Both the position numbers and the translations under genes were made by a program. From NCBI GenBank assembly GCA_016785225.1, contig JAFBJZ010000888.1:2174501-2238500 (forward strand): 64,000 nucleotides of DNA. Reading direction: 5' to 3'. Positions 40,402-50,400 of the stretch are shown here, piece after piece (position 1 is the first letter of the stretch; each line of letters opens with the position of its first letter). This DNA is from Psettodes erumei. Taxonomy: Eukaryota > Chordata > Actinopteri > Pleuronectiformes > Psettodidae. The notes under the pieces are model-generated. The model did no database searches. It saw only the letters and a program-made list of their open reading frames with translations, and had not been told where the DNA came from.

Positions 40402-40443
<42 letters not shown>

Positions 40444-41975
40444 AGCACGTGTGATGTTTTACAGTCCAAATGCAGCTTTAAGATACAATAAAACAGTTTG
40501 GAAACAGAATTATTTAAACAGGAAATGGCAACAGGAAGTGGTAAAAACAATGCAACCTCCTGTTAAGCACTACATTTTGACAGATCCAAAATCAACTGAA
40601 GGAAGAGTACACAATCACAGTTTTACAACACGGGTCCTAAAAATATAACATCTGTACTTTAAAATCGAATGAAAAAAGGAGAGAGCAGAACACATGTTGA
40701 CCCCTGGAACAGGCATTTTTCCAACACTGATGGGATGACCGATTCAGATATAATGCAAAACGAGATAAAGGAACCATCATGTGTGGAAAATTGAACATAT
40801 AAATCATTTTACCCAAGTGCTAGTCTGCAGATGATTGTCAGAGACTGTCCAGACAGAGACGGGAATCTCAGATTACCTTCATCTTACAATGACTCGTATA
40901 TCTCATGTATCATTCATACAATCTGCAATCAATGCCTTCTCCCATAATGCCATAAAATGCCTTCCCCTAATGGCTTGTTCTAAGTCCTGCATGTGCACAT
41001 TCAGATGCTTCTAAGTCTTTCTTTTCTTTCAATATCTGTTCTTCTGACCTGTCGTAGTATTCTGAGCCCTCCTCCAGACCAGGCAGTACCCCAGTCAGAA
41101 GCCCCTGCAGGCCGGGTTTCAGGGTCTTCCCCAGGGGCAGGTAGTAGGTCTCGTAGAGCCCCAGCAGCACAGGCTTCACAGACATGGCGGCATTGGAGAG
41201 TAAAGGGAAGAGGCCGGAGCTGCAGGGATGAAAACAAAGATATGGCTCATGTTTATGATCTGATATTAGCAGAGATCTTTGTGTGGAGATCATGTATTGG
41301 CCCATGTACGTGCCACCAGTGTTACCTATAGAGGAAGAGGTCTTTGGCTAGCCTCTTGGGGCCAATGATCTTGAAGATGATCTCGTAGGTCTCCAAGGCC
41401 TTGCGGTGGACCCCGCTGGGCAGGGCGGGGTGGAGGCATTGGGCCAGCCGTTTGCCAATCGTCAGCTTCTTGGGAACCACTTGATATTTTGCGTTGTTCT
41501 GCAAAACCTGAGACAGGATGCAGACAGACAGCGTGACAACCAAGATGCTGATGAAGACAAGAGTAGATCTAATCTGTTTTCCAGTGTTTTGATGCCTCCA
41601 GTCATAATATGTGGAATTAAAACTAATGGCACAATGCACACAATACCTGCAAGCATCAAATACCACAAAAAATTATATTTGGTGAATACAATAAATCGGT
41701 GACAGTAAGATGCTTCATTGATTTATAATTTTGTAACCAATGACATCCATATGATTTGGATGGACATATTCAGCTGGTCGGTGTATATATATATGTCTCC
41801 TCTACTGTGTGTTATCCAGTGCAGTGAGGATCCTTACCTTGTTGAGCTTGCCCAGTGCAGAGATGAGGTCCGCCCACTCACTGGAGTACTCAAAGTTCTT
41901 GAGGGCTTTGTCCACTGCTGCCACATAGTTCCTGTACTTGGAGTCACTGAGCAGCTCCACTTCCTCTGCATTCAT
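20120..41975 (-). CDS. dop1a: dop1a (dopey1), complete gene of 36 coding exons with a one-base frameshift in exon 19
   Basis: Dopey proteins are large membrane-traffic proteins of the Golgi and endosomes that work with MON2. DOP1A has been described as a kinesin-1 adaptor binding PI4P. The conceptual protein is about 2,476 residues, against about 2,465 in human. It runs from MNAEEVELLSDSKYRNYVAA (start 41975) to EMVEKDFLEGLIKT (stop 20120-20122), matching the family from end to end. Every exon junction was checked for splice sites and phase and only exon 19 fails. Exon coordinates are given in the four part entries below. DOP1B (dopey2) is the alternative. DOP1A is preferred from the sequence as I recall it and from the divergent ube3d neighbour. 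A non-coding first exon lies upstream. Confidence 0.96.
28248..30366 (-). CDS. dop1a: dop1a part 3: giant coding exon 18 (residues 1013-1718)
   Basis: A single exon of 2,119 bases, about 29% of the coding sequence. Its first half is an acidic, Ser-rich, probably disordered linker. A Lys/Arg-rich patch (KPKTKKSKRKEEERQRKAA) follows and leads into the conserved second half: DLENWYSCGEGEVSEIESDT, NIHPLYQHVLLYLQLYDSSR, YTPQLSLLQNLLARHRVSVM and SAQKWHEQRAAG, then GMFLCAVIRALHQHHACKMH. A Gly/Val-rich insert (GGAGGVGAGVGTGAG) at about 28550-28600 is absent from the human protein as I recall it. The exon ends at a GTATTA donor (28242-28247). Confidence 0.96.
30502..34310 (-). CDS. dop1a: dop1a part 2: coding exons 12-17 (residues 489-1012)
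   Basis: Exons: 34068-34310, 31832-32357, 31401-31684, 31159-31311, 30957-31057, 30502-30767. The first encodes ETYIEIQTEHLPQLLLRM and a Ser-rich linker ending SRDKEDKR. Exon 13 holds VFEDGDNPPSGRSSESGFTD and a variable linker, then CQLFLECSSFPVYIAEGN. Later exons give VAVVIRPPLTQGILKYIADK, QHHQRSVELFYQLHNLVPSS and LNQVLQRHDIARVLEPLLLL, all strongly family-like. Alternation of conserved helices with fast-changing acidic or Ser-rich linkers is typical of Dopey. Intron 12 (32358-34067) contains an unrelated 137-codon open frame that shows no family match. Confidence 0.95.
34861..34882. repeat. poly-T tract in dop1a intron 11
   Basis: Twenty-two T on the plus strand, poly-A on the transcribed strand. 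It could be the tail of an old retroposed copy, but no body was recognised beside it. Confidence 0.8.
35502..35537. repeat. (CA)n microsatellite in dop1a intron 11
   Basis: About 18 CA units following a short CT run. A shorter CA run is at 35446-35461 and another at 35733-35747. Confidence 0.95.
35860..36267. repeat. purine-rich (plus strand) low-complexity tract at the 5' end of dop1a intron 11
   Basis: About 400 bases in which the plus strand is mostly A and G, ending in AAGAAAGAAAGAAAG at about 36250-36265, ten bases from the exon 11 donor. Long open frames on both strands here are a result of this composition. Confidence 0.7.
36278..41975 (-). CDS. dop1a: dop1a part 1: coding exons 1-11 (residues 1-488, Dopey N-terminal domain)
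   Basis: Exons: 41838-41975, 41326-41507, 41049-41219, 40132-40321, 39788-39886, 39447-39546, 38440-38549, 37509-37623, 37244-37364, 36773-36892, 36278-36395. This is the conserved Dopey_N region, thought to form armadillo/HEAT-like helices. Stretches such as QNNAKYQVVPKKLTIGKRLA, GPKRLAKDLFLY, LDLILFCFPFHMSQATRPDM, ILSAALHVVLRRDMSLNRRL and NSFEPYYMWDYIARWFEECC are nearly identical to mammalian DOP1A. The coding exon 1 acceptor is four bases before the ATG (exon start 41979), so the 5' leader is spliced. Several introns here carry CA/GT repeats close to the splice sites. Confidence 0.96.
37630..37660. repeat. (CA)n/(TG)n microsatellite at the dop1a exon 8 acceptor
   Basis: About 15 units. 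On the transcribed strand it is a TG run followed by TTTTCAG and exon 8 at 37623, so it occupies the place of the polypyrimidine tract. Confidence 0.95.
37815..37839. repeat. (GT)n microsatellite in dop1a intron 7
   Basis: About 12 GT units, intronic. Confidence 0.95.
38087..38129. repeat. (GT)n microsatellite in dop1a intron 7
   Basis: About 21 GT units, the longest GT run in this gene. Confidence 0.95.
39409..39438. repeat. (TG)n/(CA)n microsatellite just after the dop1a exon 6 donor
   Basis: About 15 units. On the transcribed strand a CA run starts about 8 bases after the GTGCGA donor at 39441-39446. Confidence 0.95.
39729..39777. repeat. (CA)n/(GT)n microsatellite just after the dop1a exon 5 donor
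   Basis: About 24 units. On the transcribed strand a GT run starts about 10 bases after the GTAAGG donor at 39782-39787. Confidence 0.95.
40403..40440. repeat. (CA)n/(TG)n microsatellite upstream of dop1a exon 4
   Basis: About 19 units, roughly 80 bases upstream of the exon 4 acceptor on the transcribed strand. Confidence 0.95.
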
Positions 41976-43608
41976 CCTCCTGCGTGGTTATTGTGCGAAT
42001 GTCAAACACCAGGCACACACATATACATCACACCTGCAACAAGGAAAACAAAACAAAGAAGGAGAGAGGAAGATGAGCCCAAGGAGATCCAAAAATACAC
42101 AGAGATCACAGTTTGAAGTTTAGTCATTTTCACACTTGTCCATGGAAAAAACAGCCCCAGGTCTATCAATCAGTAGTACGTGTTCCAGAAGGTAGCTGGA
42201 GATATTTTAACAGACCCATCCAGTCATATAAATCAGCAGGAGCAAAGTCTGACAATGAGCAGCCATCGTTATCTTTGTGTGTGGGAATAAAGTATGACAA
42301 CCAACAGACAGAATCCTAAAATGACCAACCAAACAAAGTATAGAAAAGATGAGTCATCGACTTTCACACAAGGCCGCCGCTGTCACTTCTACAATGCAAT
42401 CTGGCTGGAAGACATTAATCTTAAAAGGGATGGCGTTCCAGACAACAGATTTCTGCAGCTGGTGAACAGGAGACGAACGCGTCTGTTTGGGATTTCACAT
42501 CACGCGGCAGCCCTCGCAGCCTCGCCATGAAATGGGCTCTTGTTGGCAGTGATGTCGTTAAGTCCACGCCGCTGACAGGAGGCTGCGTGTTGTCAGCTCG
42601 GCTCCCCCGGCTACACAGTATCATCCAGGCTGAGAAGTTACCATTAATAACTTAAACAGTTTGGTTAAGTGCATTCACGTCTCTTTTACGCAAAGTTTTA
42701 AAGGTTGAGTAACTTACAAACGCAGGCACAAATCTATCACAACATTCTTTACGACCTGTAATGAGTCAGTTCTCGGAACAGAGATGACCTAACTCAATAA
42801 TATTCATCATCAGCTTTTAGTCATTTTTCAAGCTAAACAACTAAACATATGCTGGCTTCATGCTGTTTCTCATCTGGAACGAGCAAGTGGTAACTAACTT
42901 TGACACAAATTTCTGTTGTGTAACTGCTCACATAGTTCCAGCAGAAGAAGGGATATGAGGCCAATCACATGTTATCATATTATGTGTTATCTCGGTTATG
43001 ACAGCGAGGAGCTGGACCCTATTTTTTATGACAGACAGTTTTAACATGTCTCAGCAGGAAAAGTCATTACAACATTACAAACACATCAGCTAACCGTCAC
43101 TCACTCGTGTTATTACTCCCACCTGTGCTTCTCCTGCTGGTGTCCTAAACAAACAGCCGCTTAATGGAGGATTGACGAGCTCTTAGCTCTAACGTTTGGG
43201 AAGTGGCCGAGATCACTTACACTTAAGTGGTGTAGCTGAAGAACCGGGGAAACGCAGCGCTGTGCGTAAAAGACGAGCTTGTGACTGTCTTGAGTAAAGC
43301 TGGAAGTGTCAACAGAGTAACGTCAGAGCAGGTACACAGCAGCAGCTGCTGCTGCGTGCGTATGGTGCCACTGTGGCGGAAAATAACGCTACGTATAACA
43401 AAAAAGGATAATATAAAAGCACATTTAGCGAAAGAATATGCGCAGAACATTAATACACGCGTTGTTGCTACTGTAGTTTGAGTGGGAGAGCGCTACGGTG
43501 ACGCTGTGGCTAACGGCTGTCTAACCTGCCTACCCTAGCTAGTTCAGGTGGTTACAGCAAGCATGGCACTTTACGACGTTATAAATTCAAGATGATAGAA
43601 AAGCTTAC

Positions 43609-43690
43609 CGTTATAGAACACAGGCCAGCAGTTGTCATTCATTCGTGTGCCCGGCTGGACGACTAAAAACGGCTGACAAAGTCAATAACA
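43609..43690 (-). other. dop1a: probable non-coding first exon of dop1a
   Basis: Coding exon 1 begins at a splice acceptor four bases before the ATG, so a leader exon must lie upstream. A good donor (AACG followed by GTAAGC, 43603-43608) fits an exon of less than about 100 bases starting near 43690. A second good donor on the same strand (GTAAGT at 43216-43221) could mark an alternative leader. Neither is proven without transcript data. Confidence 0.4.
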
Positions 43691-44490
43691 CGACTAGCGA
43701 GCTTGCTAACGTTTGTAGCAGGTTGTTAAAATGATGGGGATGCAAGGGCCCGGCTCTGATGTCACCCGTTACATACAAGTCACGTCCCTTGACAAGAAGG
43801 CTTTGGAAGCGGACGGTGGGTAATTATACTCTACATATTCCCATAGTGCCGTCCCGCTGTGTGTAAATAAACAGGGCGCATCGGTATCTTGGAGTGTCAC
43901 AGATACAAAGCAAGACGATTGACAGCTCCCAAACTGCACTGCAGATTAGCTGAACGTCCAACCATAGCGTCCAACCGGTCTTCCGCATGGACGTCTTCCG
44001 CCTCTCAGCGCTGTGAAGCCACCCACAGTTGCATGGCAATACACGGAAATTCTGTGCTTGGTCGACAAAATAAAAGATGAATATTATCCTGAATTTTATT
44101 AGCCATATATACTTCAACAATAAATAAAATATATTCATTGGTTAAGTTCAGTACAGCCACATGTCATAGTCATGGTCAAAAATGTGTTCATTGTGGAGAT
44201 CCGGTGAGCAAGAGTACAAACACTATACATATCAGTTTTTGATTTTTTTTTTTTACTTTTAAATGACTGACCGGATGCTCTTCTCTTGCAATTTTGCAAT
44301 TTTTACTTGACACCGGTGGTATCGTCACGCTGCAGAGAAGTGCCAACCCTTGAATTCAACTAGCTAAATCTCTCACTTATTGCTTTAGGGGTATTTTACG
44401 TTGGTAAAGTGCTATTACCAAAGTCACCAAACAAGGGTTTGATTAGTGGATGACTTATTTTCGTTCCTCCTGAATATTGCGCTGAACTGA
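43691..44490. promoter_or_regulatory. divergent promoter region between dop1a and ube3d
   Basis: The start codons are 2,516 bases apart and the putative first exons about 0.8 kb apart, head to head. The region has moderate G+C near 43640-43810 and 43870-44060, and no TATA box stands out. A TGATGTCA element lies at 43758-43765. The short open frames at 43824-44138 and 43889-44080 show no family match. Confidence 0.5.
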
Positions 44491-47400
44491 ATGGCAGGCT
44501 TAGGGATGCCAACCAAAACACATGGGGTCGGACTCTTCTTAGAGCTGAGAAAAAGGCTCCAGAGCGGACTCCTTATCGTTGGGTAATAATTTCATATATA
44601 ACTTGTTAAGTAAATTATAGTTGGGTAACGATGCGTGTATTGGCAAGTTTACAGTGCAAGCTATGCCAGCTAAGTGCGTTAGCTGACTTAGCTCGTGCGC
44701 TGAGTTCAGAGAGAGGCTAACACATTTGTTTCTGTTGTTTCGCTGGCATGTTCAAGAGTCCAACGTTAGCTACCCGTTGTTTGTAGTTCACCACTTTGTT
44801 TTGGAGCAGTTCATTTAACGGATGTTGAATTTGGAGTGTTTATCCGTGTTTTTAATCCACGCTATTTATTCGACACCCATAGATGCTTTTCAGATTCACA
44901 TCATATATAAAACATCTCATCAAGTTATATAATAAGATGCATTATCACATATTAAAGTATTCGACAGTATACTAAAATGTCAGATTTGCTTCAATTTAAC
45001 AGATTATTATTACAGTACAACTTGATATTTATGCATCACTGGTGTATGATGTGATATTATATAACACTGATGATTTTGATACTTCATCCACATTTAGTTG
45101 CTCAACTTGACTATGGGGCATATTAATGGTGTGATGTTACATTGGGCATTGAGTCCCATACATTAAATCCAGAAATAAAAAAAATTCACATAATAGCCAG
45201 ACACTCATGGGTTCTACACAATGTTGCAGTGTGAATTATAAGTACTCGTAATGTAGATTTTCTGGTTTTATGCTTGATTTGTATTTAAAGGTATGTGTAA
45301 TATATCATTATTACCTATTTAATTAGCGTGCGTGCCCTGTACAATGTACAGCAGCAAAGATCTGAGCCTGAGTCAACTGTGTTCTGAGATAGTTTTTGTT
45401 AAGTTTTAAGCCCCTCTGCTCCCTGGAAGTGGATGAAGTGCACCTACTGGAACACTAGATGGGGTTATTGAGATGTCTGTGTTCCTTTGCTCCCTCACAG
45501 TATACTGGTTTTACAGTGGAGAGAAGTGGCTCTGTACTGCACTGTGAAGGAAATCTCCTTCTTATGACAAATAACTGCATTTTCCGCAACCGATATGGGG
45601 CCGAAAGTTATGTGTATACTTCTAAAGTCAAAACGTATTTCACCAGTAGCCACTCACTCAGAGTAGGACTGTTCAGGACTGTCAGTGTAAATGATATAAA
45701 AATCCCTTGAAGTACACCCCCATAACCAGAGGAGCTGCTCGGGCTGCGTCCAGGTTGTTTTCAATTAAACTGTGTGTCTGGTCTTCACGAATTCAGTTAT
45801 TTTTCAGTTCTTCCTTTAGCTGACACAGCATCATCCAGCAGCAGGTCGAGGTAGTATTTACGATTGTAGCGGCAATCTTTATACGGGCTCTGTATTGTAT
45901 TAAGCTCAGTTCTGCAGGGAGCTGTTGGACATAAATCTCTTTCCAATCAGACACAAAAAAACTACACATTTTGTTTTGCAACCAAGGACTGATGAGTAAC
46001 TGTACCATATGTGACTCCAACTAATTACAAAGTCACCTGAATCCATACGTCTTAGACAAGAGACAAATGCATTTGTACAGTGATGGACATTTTTCACTGT
46101 TTTCCGACATGTTATTTACAAAATGACCAGCTGAATAGTTCAGAATATAATAAGACAAATCCCAGTATTAATCCTAATATTAATATTTGAATAAATTTAA
46201 TATTTGAATCTAAAGAAACTCATCTTGACTTAACATAAGCATGGGCCAGCAACTAACAGTTATTTTCATTATCAGTCAGCCTAGCTGTTTTTTTCTCAGT
46301 GAATTATTTTGTCATAACACGAATGAGAAAAAAAGAGTGAGAAAAAAATTGCTCATTTTCCAGCTGCAGATATTCAAATTGCTTGTTTTATTCATCCAAC
46401 AGTCCCAGACTCAAACATATTCAGCTCACTGTAATATAGCATAACAAAGAAAAGCATCAATCCTCACATCGGAGAAGCTGGAACAGCAATGTTTGGCATT
46501 TTTGCTTGAAAATGAGTAAAATTATGAATCAATAATCAAAAAAGTTGTTGAGTTATTGTATGGGAGGTATCATCCCATAACAGCTCCTCTTGCAACCAGG
46601 ACATACTGCAGATCTTAAGATTTTAAAGTTTCTGCTGCTGTCTGCCCTCCAGGAAGGATGCAGCCAGATGTCCTGTTGACGTGGTTGTGACAGGTGGAGA
46701 TTCCTCCCTCCACATCCGGACTCTGCAAAGCGAGCTGAGCCTCACTTTACCGGCGGGAGTCACCTTGGTGCAGGGATCCTGCGTTCCGACACCTGCGGGA
46801 GAATCCTGTGGGGAGGAGCGGCACTACAGGCTGCGCATCAATGTTGGGCAAAGCTCAGATGAAGGTAACGCGCCCGAGGAGTTTGGAAACGCATTCGGGT
46901 GAGGCCTGTGCAAGGTCCCTCTGCTTTGCCGGAATCCTCTGTGCCAAGACAAGAACAAAGTCTTTTGGTAGCTATTTAGGGCTTGCTGTCTATTCTGAAT
47001 TAATTGGACTGAGCCACTTGGTCATCTGAGACAGTGAAGGTGTAAATTTTCCTCTCAGGATGCTGAACGGCCCGAAACCAGCTGATGATCTGAGTCACAA
47101 AAATACTAAGACAAAGTCATTGCATCGTGTCCTCAAATTCTAGCTTTTGGCGAGATGTTTTTGTGCGACTCCTGGCATAAGAGCAGAGTTATAGTTAAAG
47201 ACAGTCAATGGCACATCCACTCAAAATCAGATTGACTGCCCGCTCCCTAGCCAAGCCACCTTCACTGCCCAGCGTTTGATCGATTTTGTGCTCTGTAGTT
47301 ACCTCCCTTTCCCCAAAATCTGGCTCATTTTTTCCGTTTGCCTTTGGCCCTCCACAGAAGCTTCTCAGAGCGTGTTGGAGACGCTCCGGGCGAAAGAGAC

Positions 47401-50400
47401 TTATTGCTTCTACTGCCAAGGCTGCATGACCAGGCTGCTCGAGGACAGGTGAGGAGCAGGCGGACACGGGAAGGGCATTTGCGGAAACGGGTTGTTATTT
47501 ACGCCCTCCTCCACAGGAAGTGGAACAAGTGTTTATCCGAGATATGACCCAGCGGTAAAAGTAAAAATTTGATGGATGGAGCCTGAGCCGGAGTCCACAG
47601 TTGTCAGCCTGACTGCGTTAGCGTTATGGAGTCGGTGTGATGTAAAGGTCGGCTCTACCCATTAAAAAACAATTGTGTTTCTTACCTCGGGGTGGTTCCG
47701 CTGGACATTGGCATTGTTCTTATTGCCTTCAGCTTGTAGCGGTCTCTGGTCAGCAATGTGACATGCCGAAAATTGCAGTACATGCATTACGGAGACCCTT
47801 GCCCTCTGGCTATGTTTCTCAGCAATAACCCACAAACACTTACCAAAAAACATATTTTTTGCTTTCAGCGGGGTCTAGGAAAGGTAGAAATGTCAGAAGT
47901 GCTCGCAATTCCATCAACATTATACCTCACTGTGCTTTCTAACAATGAGGTTTCAATGCTAGCGTACGCTGATTGCAGCCATCACAAGCCCCACGAAATT
48001 TGAATCATACACCCGTTCACCCATCTGAAACTAATGCAGTCTAATACAACAGTCCCGCAATAAATTCTGCCTTAGTGAAGGTTACAACGTTCAGTTTGTG
48101 TTCAGACAGTTTTAGGGAGGAGTGAGTTCAACTTTATGATCATTCCGGAGGCTGCTGCTTGTTGTGCTGCTGAACTCCAGTGCCTCATGCAGACAGACGT
48201 TTCTATTATATTGTCCACCCCATTTAATATGTCAACAATGCCTTTCAGCAGCACCGCAAACTACAAGCTCCGAAACGACCACAGTTGAATCATTGCCTGT
48301 CTACAGTTTCACTACAAACATTATAACCTTCATGAAGGTCGGATTTATTAATGCAGGGCTGTCGTATTAGACTGCCAGTTTTAGCTAGGTCCTCCTACTG
48401 AACTACCAAATGAGTGTAGCGAGCAGATTTCTTTTTGTATTCTTCCGTGAACTCTGTGCGTATTGAGCTATAACAGCTCCCACTGCAGCAAGAGCCAATT
48501 AATACAATTTCTGCTTGGGCAATTAAAGAAAGAAAACCTCTATCTGTCTTTCCTTCCCCGCATCTTCAGAGTGTTTAAGAGAGTTCTTCCTCTCCCTAAT
48601 GGCAACTGGAACGCCATCGTGGATGACTGGTGTTGCCACCCAGATCCGTTCGCCAACAAGAAGCTGCTGCCCAGAGCAGAGGACTGTTTACTGGGCGACA
48701 CCTTCCTCCTCCTCGCCAGAGATGGCAGCTGTGATCAGACTGTCACAGAGGAAGTGAGCACTGCTGGCGCAGAGGACGGTCAAGATCCGAAGGTGAGGGA
48801 TGGCAAGGGAAGGTGAAAGAGGAAAGGGACGGGTTTGGGTCTTGGCTGTTTAGGGAATTCCGAGGAATGTAAGAATTTACCTTTACGAGACAGAAAAAGG
48901 CTGAATGTAAGTGAAAGAATTAAATATACTCACTTGCTACAGTGACAGAGGAAGTGGTGGAAGCATTAAGTGGGCAATAAAGTCTTTTTTTAATAAAAGA
49001 TTAAAAAAAATTGGTTTCAGAGTTGTGTCATAAAGAATACTCACCCACACAGACACTCCGTCCTCACACAGTTACATCAATGAAGTCAAACTCTGGCACT
49101 ACGTAGACAAGGATTGAGCTGCCTGTTTTTCGATTAGTCATTCTCTGCACGAGTGGCACGCTGTGCATGACTGGAACTGAGAGAGATAGAAAGACCAGGA
49201 GAATAAATGGAAACCTGCCTTCCAATCTGTCTTTCTCTGTCTCTCCTCCCTTTCTGTTTCCCGTTCTGCTTACAGCGGCTAATGTAAACAGCCAAGTTAA
49301 AAACTGGGGGCGCATTGTGGGTGACGGCCTTCTGGTTTTTTACCTCTGTTCCTTTCAGAAACCCTGCCGCCGACTGACACTCATCTCCTGTAAGAGCTGC
49401 TCTTCAGTGCTGGGAGAGGCTGTTGCACCAGGTACACATCATCTGAGCAGATTTTCATATATAAACATCATTTTCAGTTGTGTATGTGAGCCTTTCTCTA
49501 TTGTATCTTCCAGGGACCCTGAAACTGTACATCACGCAGGTGGTGGTGGAGCCCACGGTGGGAGACAGAAAACCGGAGGCTTCGCTCGACAGGCAGGTTT
49601 TTATCCAGGCTTCTGTTGCTGGTGATAATTAGGAACCTTTAGCTGTTAAACCAAACTGTGTCATAGGGAGGTAAATAAAAAGTGGCTGTTACACACCAGA
49701 GACTTGGGAGAGAAAAGAGAACGAGAAAATAAAGTCACGCACGGTCTTTCTAGGTTAATCATTGTGACTGTTTATTTTTGCCCTTCACAATAAAATCAGT
49801 TCGGGGAATATAAATCAGTTCTAGTTCATGTGTATATCAGTCTCCCCAAATATCTGACAAACCACAAATTGGATTTTGCTGAAACTCTGAGGGATGACTC
49901 ATATCATCACTGCGTTCAGGCTTTTTTCAGAAATAATTACACTGTTACGGTTTTAGTTATGAATTAAACATTTGATAACCACATCTCCCATTGTTCAAGT
50001 TTGAATAATTTAAGCATCAGTGTCTCACTATTTTTCACCAGTTTTAAAAACCATTTTCCCCGTAACTGTACATGACTTAAGATGCCATTTTTAAAATTAG
50101 TCCTGGGCATATGTATGAGCATAAGAAGTAGCATATCCTCTTTTTCACAAAGTTTATCTTGGAGGCGTTTTGTGAGAGAGAAAAGCATGAAAATCATGTT
50201 GTCTTGCCAACAGTCACTGATATCTCCATTGTGATTTACCCTGAGCGCATGACAAGGAGGTTAAATGACTGGAAGTTTATATGCTCTGTGAAAACAATAC
50301 TTGTAAATGAAAGGACGTTGTCTCTTTTGGACAGATCTCACTTCCTGGAGAGGACAATAGCAGCCAGGCTGTTGCAGCTGTCTAACTCACTGAGCACCTT

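Noticed and set aside
20120..41975. Assignment of the Dopey gene to dop1b (dopey2)
   Set aside because: Length, near-identity to DOP1A as recalled and the divergent ube3d neighbour favour dop1a. DOP1B lies beside MORC3 in human.
43216..43221. GTAAGT donor on the minus strand as an alternative dop1a leader exon
   Set aside because: Good consensus, but nothing else supports an exon there. Kept only as a remark in the leader entry.
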